The notes under the pieces are model-generated. The model was not told where the DNA came from. It made no database searches and saw nothing but the letters and a program-made list of their open reading frames with translations. A DNA stretch of 64,000 bases from Aldrovandia affinis. Its lineage: Eukaryota; Chordata; Actinopteri; Notacanthiformes; Halosauridae. This document shows positions 45,863 to 58,244 of this stretch, piece by piece. Position numbers and translations under genes: made by a program. Every line of letters begins with the position of its first letter. Position 1 is the first letter of the stretch. Location of the stretch: assembly GCA_029706075.1 (NCBI GenBank), contig JAINUG010000055.1, forward strand, positions 682,001 to 746,000. Reading direction: 5' to 3'.

Positions 45863-46254
45863 GTGAGACAGAGATACAGGTAATTGCCAAAATAAAGGCA
45901 ACACTTTGGTAACCCTGGGGGGCACTCAAATGGCCCTGGCCTGGATAGGAGAGTCTCAGCTGGGTGGCGGGGGGCTCAGTGGAAAGGGGAGGACTGGCTA
46001 TGGCACTCCCCCCCCCAATGGATACTCGCAGCACTGCACCCGTTTAAAGGATCTCTCATTTACTCAAGTGTTGCCTTTATTTTGGCAGTTACCTGTACAT
46101 GATGGTCAAAAGCCAACAGTCACACCACCCTAGGCAGCTGCTGGCCTTGGTTTGTAGTACTTGCATGGGAGACCTGGGGGAAAAAAACTGGTCGCTGCCG
46201 GAAGGTGGTGGTGGGCCACCCCTCTGCACCAAGCAGATAACCCATGCCCTAGTG

Positions 46255-46457
46255 CACAGGTGTCAAACTCATTCCATCGAGGGCCGAGTGTATGCAGGTT
46301 TTTGTTGCAACCAATGCACTACACCAGGCGATTTCACTAATTAGCTCACTTCTTCAACTAAGGAGGGAACCTAATTGAAATCACCTGGTGTAGTGCATTG
46401 GTTACAACAGAAACCTGCACACACTCGGCCCTCAATGGAATGAGTTTGACACCCCTG
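46255..46457. mobile_element. Palindromic hAT-type MITE in prkag1 intron
   Basis: Arms of about 90 bp ('ggtgtcaaactcattccatc' against '...gaatgagtttgacaccc', plus 'tgcactacaccaggcgattt' against its inverse) flank a ~20-bp centre. An exact 8-bp ccctagtg lies at 46247-46254 and 46458-46465. Confidence 0.88.
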
Positions 46458-46520
46458 CCCTAGTGCAGTGATGGGCGCACTGTGCTGCACGGGAGACAGT
46501 CTTTTGGATGAGATGCTCAC

Positions 46521-46667
46521 CTCAGCCTCCACCAGCCGGTTGATGATGGCCTCCAGGCTTTCCTGCCGCTGGCAGGTGAGCACACCCTCAAAGTACTGCG
46601 AGCGGTGCTGCAGGGCCTTAGTCACTGTCACGTCCAGGTTGTTGTAGGTCTTCTCTGCAGCCAGATT
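46521..46667 (-). CDS. prkag1: prkag1 exon 11: CBS3-CBS4
   Basis: Encodes [32 protein letters not shown] and [14 protein letters not shown]. This is the end of CBS3 and the start of CBS4, with the conserved HRS-YFEGV segment that carries an Arg used in nucleotide binding. Acceptor catgcag|, donor gctgag|gtgagc. Confidence 0.95.
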
Positions 46668-46734
46668 CTGCATGGAGAGCACGGCGGCTTAGGAGGACGC
46701 AGACCGGCGTACGCATGCGCACACACATAGAACG

Positions 46735-46760
46735 CACACACACACACACACACGCAGGCA
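46735..46760. repeat. (CA)n microsatellite
   Basis: A CA run in the prkag1 intron upstream of exon 11; a second lies at 47249-47285. Confidence 0.85.
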
Positions 46761-47878
46761 CGCACGCATACAAGTGTACATGTGAAAGCATGGACACGGT
46801 CAGACATGTGGGTGTGTGTACATACAGTAACATGTGCCTGTTTTAAGGGGAACACTGGTAGTCATTATATTACGAATGTTGATGAAAAATCTATTCTTCA
46901 GTGTAAAGGGACAGTGTTTGCCTCCATGAGGTTGTTTTAATGTACATGAACGGCTGCCTTTTATCAGTTCAACCACGGTCTTCTCGTATTGTAACATCCA
47001 GAACTGAAGTCACCTGATCTACCATATGTGAAGACTGAAAAGCAACCCCCAGAACAACATCACTTGCTTGCCCAGTGGCAAAAAACGGAAATCCCTCTTT
47101 CCAAATACAAGTGAAAACAGAAGAGGGAAAAACTGCTAAAATGTTCAGTTTCAAATAAATACAGATTTCCTCACAGAAAGCACTACGGAAAACAGATTTG
47201 TGAAGAATTAGAACCACCGACTCAACGATAACGACATGCGTGAAGACACACACACAAACACACACACACACACACACACACACAAACCCAAAATTCTGAT
47301 CCCTCAGAATTTTAACAAAACATTCTACTATCCAAAATGTACGACCGTATGAAAGAATGTTTTCCTGAATATTGATGAAAATAAACATTTCCTCTAAAAT
47401 GGTCAGGTACTGTCCTTGTGCCTAAAGGGCGAAGCATTTGAAAGTATTTGACGCAAGTCTGACACATGCGCACAAACAGTGTCTGTTAATGTGTGCTACA
47501 GATTGGATGGAAACTGCAGAGCTGAATGTTTCCAGCAAATTCCACTGTGACAGGCAGACTGCTAACCTCCTGTCAACTGGTCAATAATTAAGCAACCAAG
47601 TGGAGCTGCATTTACCCACCACTACAAGTGCACACCAATGATCTAAGCACTATAAATAGCCTCTGTGTAGAACACTGAAGTAAAAATCAATGCCTTTCTC
47701 TTTAGTGGCTAAAAGCTGAACAGGAGATGAAGCTACTCTGAAGACAAAGCAAGTCGACTCCATTCATTTACACTGGATCTAGATGAGAGCGGACACTTCA
47801 AATTATTTCCTGTAACTTTCAGTGAAATGACAGTTCCATTACGCGATCACAGCAACACACACACAGGGGAGCACTTAC

Positions 47879-47916
47879 AATGACATCAAATTTGGAGTAA
47901 ATGTCCACCACGCGGC
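47879..47916 (-). CDS. prkag1: prkag1 exon 10 (38 bp)
   Basis: Microexon encoding GRVVDIYSKFDVI, where the Asp of KFD is part of CBS3. Acceptor cttcacag|, donor att|gtaagt. Confidence 0.95.
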
Positions 47917-48180
47917 CTGTGAAGAAGACGAATGGGACTGGTTCGTTAGGTCACTCACACACAAGCACAAAAAATCCCCTTCAGTCTTCAGTCTTTAATA
48001 GCAAAGACACTTTTGTACAATCAGGGTTCATGATGGCCCCCAAAACCCAATAATCAATAACAACCATGAATAAAACTTCTTCTTTTTTTAAAGTTATTGG
48101 TCAATTCCTGGCGAGTGGCCATCATTGTTTGTGTGTAATTTCATTCTTACACAGTTACTGGAACCCCCCCACTTCCGTAC

Positions 48181-48346
48181 CGTTGTCATCCACCACTGGC
48201 AGCGCAGACACCCTCTGCTCCACGAAGATGCCCAGTGCGGTGTAGATGGGCGTGTCCGAGCGCACTACAGCGATCTTGTTGAAGGTGCCAATGCCCAGCT
48301 CCTCTAGGGTCTGGCCCAGGAACGCTGGCTTGGGCATCTCAGAGAT
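48181..48346 (-). CDS. prkag1: prkag1 exon 9: CBS3
   Basis: Encodes [40 protein letters not shown] and [16 protein letters not shown]. It contains the CBS3 Ser/Arg and VSALPVVD core. Acceptor cccacag|, donor aacg|gtacgg. Confidence 0.95.
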
Positions 48347-49124
48347 CTGTGGGAGGGAGAGAGAGAGAAAGATGGAGAGACAGGGAGAGGGAGAGAGACA
48401 GAGAGAGGGAGAGAGAGGTGAGCGTTAATTCCATCCCCTAAGAGCTCCCTGTACATTACCTTGAGAACAATCACAAAACTTCCAGTCCAGGTACACTGGT
48501 GAATAATTAGCATACAATGAATAGCCTTCATAAGCATCTTCCTTCTTATAAATGATAGGCTTGAATTTATGATACACGTTTTTTTTAACGCTGTACAATG
48601 ACAGATAACATGCTTGTTCTGTTGTTTTTATTTTGCTCATTTGCACTACACATGTTCCTTTCTGTTTTGAGTTTGAGAAAAGTGCTATATCAATAAAATT
48701 CATTATTATTTCTATTACCATTACTGTTATTATTATTTCTACTATGCAGTCGGTCATTATGGGACCCGAGTTGCCCCGCCACACTTAAAAAGCGCTAGTC
48801 TCCTTATATTTCTATCTGTTAGTGTTCATAGTCTTAACACACTATTCTCCTTTTGCCACTTTTAGTATCGCACTGTTTTCTAGGAGTTCAACCAGTTTTC
48901 AACCTGTAAAGTGCTGTATTACAACCCGATTGTAAATACAAAATAAAGATTCATTCAATTTACTGATTGAATGACATGTCCTTGTATTTGACCTTCTGAA
49001 CAATCCCAATTACGGAACAATTGCAATGTAAATACAAAGTGTGAGTGAATCAGGCTGTGGTGCGAGCTGGCTGGCAGAACACTGTGTCAGCAGGGAGACG
49101 TGTAACTCAGAGGCTGCTGGCATC

Positions 49125-49232
49125 GCCATTATACCCTCAGTAAAATATTCAGCTGTATAAATTGACTGTATGTAAAGAAAAACGGAAGCTGTGTAAGTCA
49201 CTCTGGATGAGAGCGTCTGCTAAATGCCTCGA
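49125..49232 (+). repeat. SINE/LINE tail, plus strand
   Basis: 'gtcactctggatgagagcgt' with 'ctgctaaatgcctcga' at the end; a fragment of the same tail family as 28861-29085, just downstream of prkag1 exon 8. Confidence 0.6.
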
Positions 49233-49255
49233 TGGAAATAGAAATGGAGACTTAC

Positions 49256-49382
49256 AAAGAGCTTGAGGAATTTGAGGATCCTTTTGTGGGTGAGAATGTA
49301 GAGGGTGTTCCCCGTCAGGGGGTCAATCACAGGCAGCCTGTGGATCTTATTCTTCAACAGGGAGGAGACGGCATCATACAGA
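49256..49382 (-). CDS. prkag1: prkag1 exon 8: CBS2
   Basis: Encodes [20 protein letters not shown] then [23 protein letters not shown]. It has the CBS2 His-Arg pair (KIHRLPVID) that binds nucleotide phosphate, and THKRILKFL. Acceptor ccctcag|, donor ttt|gtaagt. Confidence 0.96.
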
Positions 49383-49500
49383 CTGAGGGAGGGAGGGAGG
49401 GAGAGAGAACCGGAGAGATCAGGCCCAGCATCAGGCACACCAAACAGCGGTTTCCAGCGCCTTCCCTTTAAACGGGGCGCGGAGATGACAGCCCTTAGAC

Positions 49501-49693
49501 CAGTGGTTCTTAATCCTCTCCTCGGGGAACCCCAGCCAGTCCATGTATTTGTTAAATTCCACCACCAGCACACCTGATTCAACTAATTTCTACTTAACGA
49601 GCGTTGATTAGTTGAATCAGGTGTGCTGGTGGTGGAATTTAACAAATACATGGACTGGCTGGGGTTCCCCGAGGAGAGGATTAAGAACCACTG
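49501..49693. mobile_element. Perfect-hairpin hAT-type MITE in prkag1 intron
   Basis: Two 86-bp arms (49501-49586, 49608-49693) are exact inverses as far as I can compare, with a ~21-base centre. The ends are 'cagtggttcttaatcctctc' and its inverse. The 8-bp ccttagac is duplicated exactly at 49493-49500 and 49694-49701. The lack of divergence suggests a recent insertion. Confidence 0.93.
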
Positions 49694-50349
49694 CCTTAGA
49701 CACAGCTAGCACTGCTTCTGGACTGGACTGAGTGACGCTCCCCCGATCCTGCACCTGGAGAGCCAGAGGGTGGCTGCTTTTCCTTTTCACCTTAAATTCG
49801 TCATCCATGTGAGAACCATGAAACCGCGGCGAGTTAACTGTGCAATCGACTGCTATAATTGATCGAGTAACTTCTAAGTAACAACGAAAACCAGCGCACC
49901 CTACAGCCCTCGAGGACCAGGGTTGAAAATCCCTGCTCTATGTTGTTCCCCAACCTTTGGGGGGTTCCATTCCTGAATTGGCCTGCATTTGGGGAATCAG
50001 CGCTTCCTGATAGCTTGAGTCTATGGAAAATTCAAAGTTGTTTGTGAACCGTCGTTCACAAAAGACAAATCTTGTAAAACCCAAGACCGTGGTTAATAAC
50101 TCTACATGGGTGAAAGCTTGCCTGCTTTTTTGTCTAGTTTGAACAAAACATGCATGCAAACAGAGGCATCATTACAATTCCACTATTTGTGCTGCATGCC
50201 GATTTAGACCAAATATTCTTCAGTTTCAAAAATCCTTTGTTGTACAGTTTTAAAACCATACCTATGTTTTGATAGCAGTTTTAAAACCATACAACAGACA
50301 GCGAGCATACTGGCATGACATTCTGTCAGTCTTCGGTGAGCCATGTTAC

Positions 50350-50404
50350 CTTGCATTGGGGGAGATGCTAACAAGAGGCTTGAATGAGTCCTGCAGGTAC
50401 ACTT
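50350..50404 (-). CDS. prkag1: prkag1 exon 7
   Basis: Encodes (E)VYLQDSFKPLVSISPNA(S), the segment between CBS1 and CBS2. Acceptor tttccag|, donor caag|gtaaca. Confidence 0.95.
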
Positions 50405-50599
50405 CTGGAAAGGGGAGAGATGGACAGGAGTTACTGCTTTGAGTTTGCACCCGAGACACGCCAACAGACTACTTTCAGAAGAGGTGCAGCTCTCACCCTG
50501 ATAGCCAGGAGCAAAGGGGCAAAAATACATTCATCCCAGGGACTATATCCATTTTTAAAGAGGTGTACTAAGTAACATCATTATTCTAATTTCTTATTC

Positions 50600-51520
50600 T
50601 TAACTTGTGTCAGTCCTTAACTTGTGTTAATTATTGGTGCTGCCCACAAGAGACAAGTCCCAAACTCGAAGAAAACGGTCAGGATACTACTTTAAAGAAA
50701 ACATTTTATCCATGCAACTTGGAGAGGGTCAAACAACCAAAATGTCGCTGCTATATTATTATGAATTTGCTCAGTAGGGGTGCTTCATAGTCATAATCGT
50801 ATCCATTATTTGTGTCATCATTTTCGGATGCAGTTGCAGTCAGGTCGGAAAAAGTGCAGTATTTCGGTACTGATATATATTCAATATTTATTCCTAGCTG
50901 TAATTGTTTGGGGACACATTGGGCAAAGGTTTTTTGTTTCTCATTCATCTCTTGCTTATAGATATGCTATAAATATAAGATAACAATTACCTGAATATAA
51001 GATAGCTAGCTACCTAGAAATGAAACCAGGTTACTTAGCCAAATTCACATTGTCAGTGTAGCCAACACACCAAATCAAACGTATCAGAAATGACCAGAAT
51101 ATACTCCTTAAAAAGTGTTTGCTTGAAAGATTTGAAGATTTCTATTTTATTTAGTTAATGTATATGGTTGTGGTCTTAACATCGTCCAAAAGTCGTAGTG
51201 ATATTGATAATGATGGTATTTTCCGACTAGTTGGCACACCCCCATTGCTAATCATTTTTAGGTAATGGTGAACCGTTTTTCTTTGACTTTCCTATTTTTA
51301 CCATACTTTCATACAATATCTGTAATACTGTATGACAACACGGGTAAGTCCCTTAAGACTTTAGGGTGGGCTCATCGATTTGCACACAAAAAAATTGTAC
51401 ATGATACATTTTCTACATTCGTTTCACATTATTTTTTATTTTTTTGTATTTGTGCCATATTTTGTGTTAGTATGCGTGAAAAGACAGACGCTACCCCACA
51501 GGGGTAATAAAGAATTTATT
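50600..51520. other. prkag1 intron 6
   Basis: AT-rich intron without recognisable transposon ends or exons. Confidence 0.5.
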
Positions 51521-51527
51521 ATCTCAC

Positions 51528-51573
51528 CTCTCCACGTCTCGATTTTGTGCTCTTCCAGTTCGTATATCTGAAC
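51528..51573 (-). CDS. prkag1: prkag1 exon 6
   Basis: Encodes VQIYELEEHKIETWR with one base of the next Glu codon. Acceptor gctgcag|, donor agag|gtgaga. Confidence 0.95.
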
Positions 51574-51931
51574 CTGCAGCCCAACGACAGTGAAAAGGCA
51601 ATGACGAGACAGTCAGACAAGTGAGGAGGTAAGAGCGAGATGTACAGCAGACACGCTGCCTTTTCGTGCACCTCGGCCCGAAAGCCACGTCCCAACTCAA
51701 TCGCTCTGGGCACCGCGAGGACACGCCCTACTAAGACATTTTATGTTGCCATTTCCTTTACTTTGGCAGTTACCTGTAGATGGCGCTGTAACACGTATGC
51801 ATCTTATATAACTGTTAATCAGATCAAATGAAAAAGTGAAAATATTCATGTATGACATTTTTTAACATTGTGGCAGCAATTTAAAAAGTATATTTACAGT
51901 ATTTACGTAAAGATATTTACGATGACAGTTA

Positions 51932-52226
<295 letters not shown>

Positions 52227-52918
52227 CTGAGGACAAAATATATTTATACTCGATATTAATTATTCATAATAATAATCAAAAATAATAATACATATAGTTG
52301 CAAGAAGTAATTAAGTAATTAAGGGGTCAAAGCACAAGGCCCCAACAAGCAAAAAAAAAAAAAAGCATCTACAAAGACATTTCACTATTTATTTTTATTT
52401 TTATTACTGTAACTATGTGGAAAGTTGAATGGCTTCATGCCACAGTTGGAAAACAATATGCACCAGCTCTTGCTGGATGTGAACCCTCAACCTCTTAAGA
52501 TCTATATCTTAGCAGCCTGCACCACTTAGAAATTAATTATCTTTGATCAACCAGAGGTAAAAACTGTTGAGGGATAGATGACCAAGCAAAAATGGAAACT
52601 GCACCAATTAGCATTTATTTAGCAGAGGTAGCATTTCACTCATTTAGATAACCAGCTTATTCACGTTATCAGCTAGCTCATACATAGAATTAAATTAGGT
52701 GGTAGCCTGCTAACATTGCTAACAGACTAATTTGGCTAGCAGGAAAGGTTGATGTTCAACTACATGAAATATCAGGTGGTGCAATTCCAGGGTCCACCAC
52801 TAGAATGCCAAAGAAATCGCCATGGAGACAATAACATGTGGTGCCCATGTTCTTTAAGGGGCCTTTCTCATCTGTGGCTTGATTCACATAAAAGCTCATT
52901 CTGATTCATTTGGAGCTA

Positions 52919-53080
52919 CACTACCGGTCAAACGTTTGAGAACACCCCCATTTTCCAGTTTTTACTGAAATTTAAGCAGTTCAAGTCCAGTGAATAACCT
53001 GAAATGGTACAAAGGTAAACGGTAAACTGCCAGAGGTTTAAAAAACCTTTAAAAAAAAGTTTAGGTTACCAACCCCTAGG
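52919..53080 (+). mobile_element. Solo end fragment of the 15874-type Tc1 element
   Basis: 'cactaccggtcaaacgtttg' and 'ttccagtttttactgaaatt' match the left end of the element at 15874-16795. No right end is present, so it is a truncated fragment in a prkag1 intron. Confidence 0.8.
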
Positions 53081-53209
53081 TTAGGTTAGGCCCCTAAATA
53101 GGGTCTAAAATCACCACTGGCCAAAACCCTTAATTTAATCAAGTGCTTCCTTTATTTGGGCAGTTACCTGTACAGATAAGAGTCTGCTAAACAAATAATC
53201 TAATCTTAC

Positions 53210-53313
53210 CTGCAATGAAGTGTCAAACACAACCAGTTTAGAGCTGGTGGGCACCAGGTCATAACAACGGTGAGATTTCATAAAACGAGTGTAAACATTG
53301 TGCTCTGAATCCA
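53210..53313 (-). CDS. prkag1: prkag1 exon 3
   Basis: Encodes (V)[20 protein letters not shown] then [14 protein letters not shown], the N-terminal lead-in of CBS1 that contacts the alpha/beta subunits. Acceptor cctgcag|, donor cag|gtaaga. Confidence 0.96.
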
Positions 53314-53867
53314 CTGCAGGGATAAAAGAAAAGGACAAATAAAAAGAAAGACATTAAAAGTGTACATACAGCAGTTGGCAATTTGCAGGTTATCTGCTAA
53401 ATGGCATATATTATTATTTTATGACTAAGGATGTCATGCTCGTTGCTTATCCTCTTTGTCTCGCTCTCTTACACACACGCACGCAAGCACACACACACAG
53501 GCAAGCACACACACACACCACATATCTTGGGGTTCTGAACTGAAATCATACAGCCATTATAGCCTCCATACTGAATGTCAAATAGTCTGGTTTCCCCTAC
53601 TGACTATAACTAAATAAATGATAATAACTTAATAAAATGTATATTACACTTTTTGAAGCAGTGTGTGCTGCCAGTCCATAGTTGATTACTAACACTGCTT
53701 CACCAATCTAGGTACAAACAAATCTCCCCCCCCCCCCATATCTGTATTTATAAGTTTCGCTCATGTGACTTGTCAAGCACACCTATACATCATTTTAAAC
53801 TTAGCCTATCGAGACTACAAACATTCTTGCTTTCTTGACCTCTGAGTAAACAGTTTATTGGTCCTAC

Positions 53868-53919
53868 CTTCTGTCGGAGTGTCCTTTTTACCCTCCAAAT
53901 CATCAGGAACAGCTGTGAC
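53868..53919 (-). CDS. prkag1: prkag1 exon 2
   Basis: Encodes VTAVPDDLEGKKDTPTE, the poorly conserved acidic N-terminus. Acceptor tgtttcag|, donor gaag|gtagga. Phase 0 at its start matches a donor after the third codon of exon 1. Confidence 0.85.
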
Positions 53920-54810
53920 CTGAAACACAGACATACAGATTAGTGAAGTCACGCATTTGAGATATCAGGAAACGTGCATTCATGGTGAATCATGTCGCAA
54001 TATCTTGGGACTTGCTATTCTTGCTAGAACAGAAAGAACGGTTTGCTCTTTGAGGAAATTTGACCATTGCTTCCACTTCCACCCCCCCCAAAAAAAAGAA
54101 AAAAAAACATTGCTGACCGAGGAATGTGCTGATTGTAGGTACTTTCTAGAACTGGATGAATCATTTCTGAAACCTTTGGAAGTTAGATGTACTACACACA
54201 GTTACATATTGGTGCTGCACATCATTTCACTGCTTCCACATTCCATTGTGTAGGCAGCAGTAAAAGGCAGGTGTCAGACAAAGTGCTTGCTATTCATGTA
54301 ACATGGTTACCATTTGTTACATTTAATATAAATGTGTTATTATTTGAATTCAATCAATGATGCTGTGGATCACAGTAACATTCCCAGACTGTCATGGATG
54401 TATTGGATTGTCTGGCTCTGCTCTCTTAAAAGTTAAGGTACGCAGACATGCCCCTTTCAACTCAATTGGCCCTTGCCAACGTCCGAAAATGAACTGCATT
54501 AGATGATATGCAGTGGAGCAGGGGTTCTCAATTTTAGTCATGCTGGGCAACAATACCGTAGTGCTCTCTACCTCACACCACTTAAATTTAGCGAAAAGAG
54601 CTAAACCGGCTAAATGAAGCATCATTGGCCGAATGAGCAACTGGATCAAACTGTCGACGCTGCAGCCCTCCCTGTAGGACCAGAGCTGAGTCACCGTCAC
54701 GGTTCACTTTTCATGCTGATGGCACCATTTCAAGCCCATCCATCTTTTTATCCCCCCCTCAAGCAGAGTATAACCTGTTAAGCTAGTCGGATGGTGTCAG
54801 GTACTGTATA

Positions 54811-55409
54811 CACCGATCAGCCACAACATTAAAACCACTGACAGGTGAAGTGGATAACATTGATCATCTCGTTACAATGGCACCTGGCAAGGGGTGGGAT
54901 AGTGAACAGTCAGTTCTTGAAGTTGATGTGTTGGAAGCAGGAAAAATGGGCAAGTGTAAGGATCTGAGCGACTTTGACAAGGGCCAAATTGTGATGGCTA
55001 GATGACTGTCAGAGCATCTCCAAAACGGCAAGTCTTGTGGGGTGTTCCCGGTATGCAGTGGTTAGTACCTACCAAGAAGTGTCCAAGGAAGGACAACCGG
55101 TGAACCGGCGACAGGGTCATGGGCGCCCAAGGCTCATTGATGCATGTGGGGAGCGAAGGCTAGCCCGTCTGGTCTGATCCCACAGAAGAGCTACTGTAGC
55201 ACAACTTGCTGAAAAAGTTCATGCTGGCTATGATAGAAAGGTGTCAGAATACACAGTGCATCGCAGCTTGCTGCGTAGCTGCAGACCGGTCAGAGTGCCC
55301 ATGCTGACCCCTGTCCACCACCGAAAGCACCTACAATGGGCACGTGAGCGTCAGAACTGGACCATGGAGCAATGGAAGCTGGGGGGGCTGGTCTGATAAA
55401 TCACGTTTC
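54811..55409 (+). mobile_element. 5' half of the DD36E element family of 15 kb
   Basis: The left end 'caccgatcagccacaacatt' follows a TA and is the inverse of the right end of the 14978-15868 element. It runs to 'ggtctgataaatcacgtttc', the codons around the first catalytic Asp, and stops there. The next base begins a gypsy retrotransposon. Together with the 15 kb copy it covers the whole element. Confidence 0.88.
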
Positions 55410-55438
55410 TTGGACAATTCCAGAGTTACTCTCCGACA

Positions 55439-55851
55439 TGTCGACTAACGCAGTCTCGCAGAAATTTCCAGAGTTTTGGGAACAACATGCATCAACGTGG
55501 TTCATACAAGCTGAAGCACAATTCGCTGTACGGGATATTAGCACAGATGAGAAGATATACTACTATGTCGTCGCTTCGCTCGGCAGCTCCACCGCGACCA
55601 GGATCGTGAGCCTGCTCGAAGATCCCCCGGCACGCGACAAATACACAACGTTAAAAACTCGCCTCCTGGAAATGTTTGGGCTGACTGAATCCGAGCGTGC
55701 CAGACAGCTTCTCTCCTTGCCCAGCCTCGGTGAGTCAAAGCCTTCAGAATTAATGGACCACATGCTAGCACTTTTGACAGCCACAGGCCTTGTTTTATTT
55801 TTTGAGAGCTGTTCTTACACCAGTTATCTGAACAAGTTAGGTCAGCCCTAG
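55439..55851 (+). pseudogene. gypsy gag-like frame
   Basis: Reads FPEFWEQHASTWFIQAEAQF then YYYVVASLGSSTATRI, the typical opening of Ty3/gypsy gag. The frame drifts into unrelated residues after 'MLALLTATGLVLFF' at about 55795 because of a frameshift. Confidence 0.75.
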
Positions 55852-56701
55852 CCAACACGCCCATTAAGGATTTTCAAGACTTAGCCAAGGAGGCAGATAC
55901 ATTTGACTTTGAGTTTTTTTTTTTTTTTTGTAGCCACACCGCTTACCGCCCCCTTTGAGCCAGTCAGCGGCATCGCCGCACGGTCCTCGCCCATGTTCCA
56001 GCACCAAGGAGCTTCCGGGTTGTGTTTTTATCATGCGCGGTTTGGCACAGGAGAGAAAAAATTTCGCCCACCATGCAGCTTCGGCGGACCAGGAGACGTT
56101 GGGGGACGCGGTGGCCAGCGGTGCGGGCAGCCTGCTCTTCATCACGGACACTCTGTCTGACCGATGGTTCCTGTGTGACACGGGCGCCCAAGTGAGCGTG
56201 CTGCCTGCGTCGCCCAGCGACGTCCGACGTGGAGGCTGCCAACGGCAGCATGATACAGACCTATGGCAAATGGCGAGCGGTGTTATGCTTCCACGGGCGG
56301 CAGTTCACCTGGGATTTTGTCGTTGCTAAGCCCTTGCTGGGTGCTGATTTCCTTTGCCCCAACAGCCTTTTGGTGGACGTGAAAAACCGCAGACCCGTCA
56401 AAGCTGAGGACTTTGGCTCTTTCCCATGTATGCTCAGCGATCTCCCCACGACGACGCTGTCCTGTGCACTCACGGCCTCCAATGAGTTCTCCCGCCTGCT
56501 CTGCAAGTTCCCTGACCTCACCAAGCCCACCTTCTCCACTGCTGACACCAAACATGGAGTGGAGCACCACATACCCACGACTGGCCCACCTGTCCATGCC
56601 AGCAAAGCTCACCATTGCGAAAGCCTAATTCGCAATTCGCCAACATGGAATGCCTTAGCATAGTACACCGCTCTAACAGCCCATGAGCCTCCCCTTTCCA
56701 C

Positions 56702-57364
56702 ATGGTGCCGAAGGCCAATGGAGGTTTCCGGCCGTGTGGGGACTACCGCCGCTTCAATGATGCTACCACCCCCCGACCGGTATCCAGTCCTGCACGTGCA
56801 GGATATTTCGGCCCGACTGGCCGGGAAGGTCATCTTCTCCAAGGTGGATCTGGTCCGGGGCTACCATCAGGTGCCGGTCCGTCCAGAGCACGTCCCTAAG
56901 ACGGCTGTCATTACCCTCTTCGGATTGTTCGAGTTTCTGCGCATGCCCTTTGGCCTCAAAAATGCAGCGCAGGCATTCCAGCAACTGATGGATTCAATGC
57001 TGAGGGACCTCACATTCCTTTTCGTCTACCTGGACAACATCCTCCTCGCTAGTGAGTGTCCCACCTACGGACCCTCTTCAAACGCCTCAGCCAGCACGGC
57101 CTCATAGTGAACCCAGCAAAGTGCCAGTTCGAGCTGCCGTCCATCGACTTCCTTGGACACCACATCACCAAGGATGGGGCGATTCCTCTACCTCTGAAGG
57201 TGGCCACCGTATCGGATTTCCCGCAGCCCCGCACAACCAGGGCTCTCCAGGAGTTCCTGGGGATGGTGAACATTTATCATTGTTTCGTCCCCCGCGCGGC
57301 CAACCTCATGCGGCCCCTGTTTGGAGCCCTCAAGGGCAAGGCTCCCAACCACGTTATCAACTAG
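56702..57364 (+). pseudogene. gypsy reverse transcriptase, active site altered
   Basis: RT blocks are present in two overlapping frames. The catalytic box that is normally YLDD or YVDD reads FVYLDNILLA, so the second Asp is Asn. The downstream block IDFLGHHITKDGA and the TRALQEFLGMVNIYH segment are recognisable. It is non-functional by this change and by its frameshifts. Confidence 0.8.
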
Positions 57365-57689
57365 TCGGCAGACATGGCTAAGACCTTCACGGACACCGAG
57401 CAGACCATGGTGAACGCGACCATGCTGGCGCAACCAACGTTGCCGCAGATTGCCTCTCCAGGGCCGTGGTCGACGTGCAACATCTCCACCGTGCAGCCCC
57501 GCCTTGTCGTCCATTCTACGCCATTCATTGCCTCTCGCACCTGGGCAGGAAGCCCTCGCCGTTTGTGTGGCACGGGCTCCAGAAAGACATCCAGGACTGA
57601 GTCAACATGTATGTGGAATGCCAGCGGGCGAAAGTCCACCGTTAAGGCACCATTGGAGACGTTCAAGGTGCCTGAGAAGCGGTTTGACC

Positions 57690-58240
57690 ATGTCAACGTG
57701 GACCTGGTGGGACCTCTTCCCCCCTCCCGTGGGTTCACTTACCTCCTCACCATGGTGGATTGGACCGAGGGGGATTGGTGTCAAGGTCATCTGGTGGACG
57801 TCAGACCGCGGCCCCCAGTTCACCTCTGAGCTCTGGAGTGAGGTTGCCCAGAGCCTCGGCATGACACTCCACTGCACAACCGCATACCACCCTCAGGCCA
57901 ACGACTTGTGTGCGCGTTTCCACCGCTCCATGAAGACCACCGTCAGAGCAAGCCTCAAGGATGACAGCTGGTGCAATCGGCTACCATGGGTGCTGTTGGG
58001 GATCAGGACGGCTCCAAAAGAGGACCTTCAGTCTTCATCTGCGGAGCTGGGCTACGGGCAGCCGCTTTCTTCCCCAATGCCTTGGTCTGCATCCCTCCAG
58101 CACTCTACCCACCTGAGCAGAGCGGATGCTCCCAGCTTGTGCCCACCTCCCCAGTCCGGGGTCCCAGCCAACCTTCACCCTAGCCGGTTTGCAATGCCGG
58201 TTTTTGAATTAGGCATAATTCAACAAACCGTTATTGCCTT
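57690..58240 (+). pseudogene. gypsy integrase core, catalytic Glu lost
   Basis: Pieces include VDLVGPLPPSRGFTYLLTMV (first Asp), TSDRGPQFTSELW (second Asp) and HPQANDLCARFHRSMK. The last motif normally has a Glu before Arg-Phe-His; here it is Ala. A frameshift separates the first two motifs. Confidence 0.8.
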
Positions 58241-58244
58241 CTAA

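Larger units (their letters stand above)
55410..58200 (+). mobile_element. Ty3/gypsy retrotransposon remnant without LTRs
   Basis: Ordered remains of a gypsy polyprotein lie in the first intron of prkag1, opposite to the gene. A gag-like frame is at about 55438-55790. An aspartic protease motif (FLCDTGAQVSVLP) is at about 56170. Reverse transcriptase is at about 56700-57050 (FRPCGDYRRFN, FSKVDLVRGYHQ, MPFGLKNAAQAFQ). A connection/RNase H lead (VDFLGH-type IDFLGHHI) is at about 57150. Integrase pieces are at about 57690-58030. Many stops and frame changes are present and no flanking LTR or env is visible. Confidence 0.85.
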
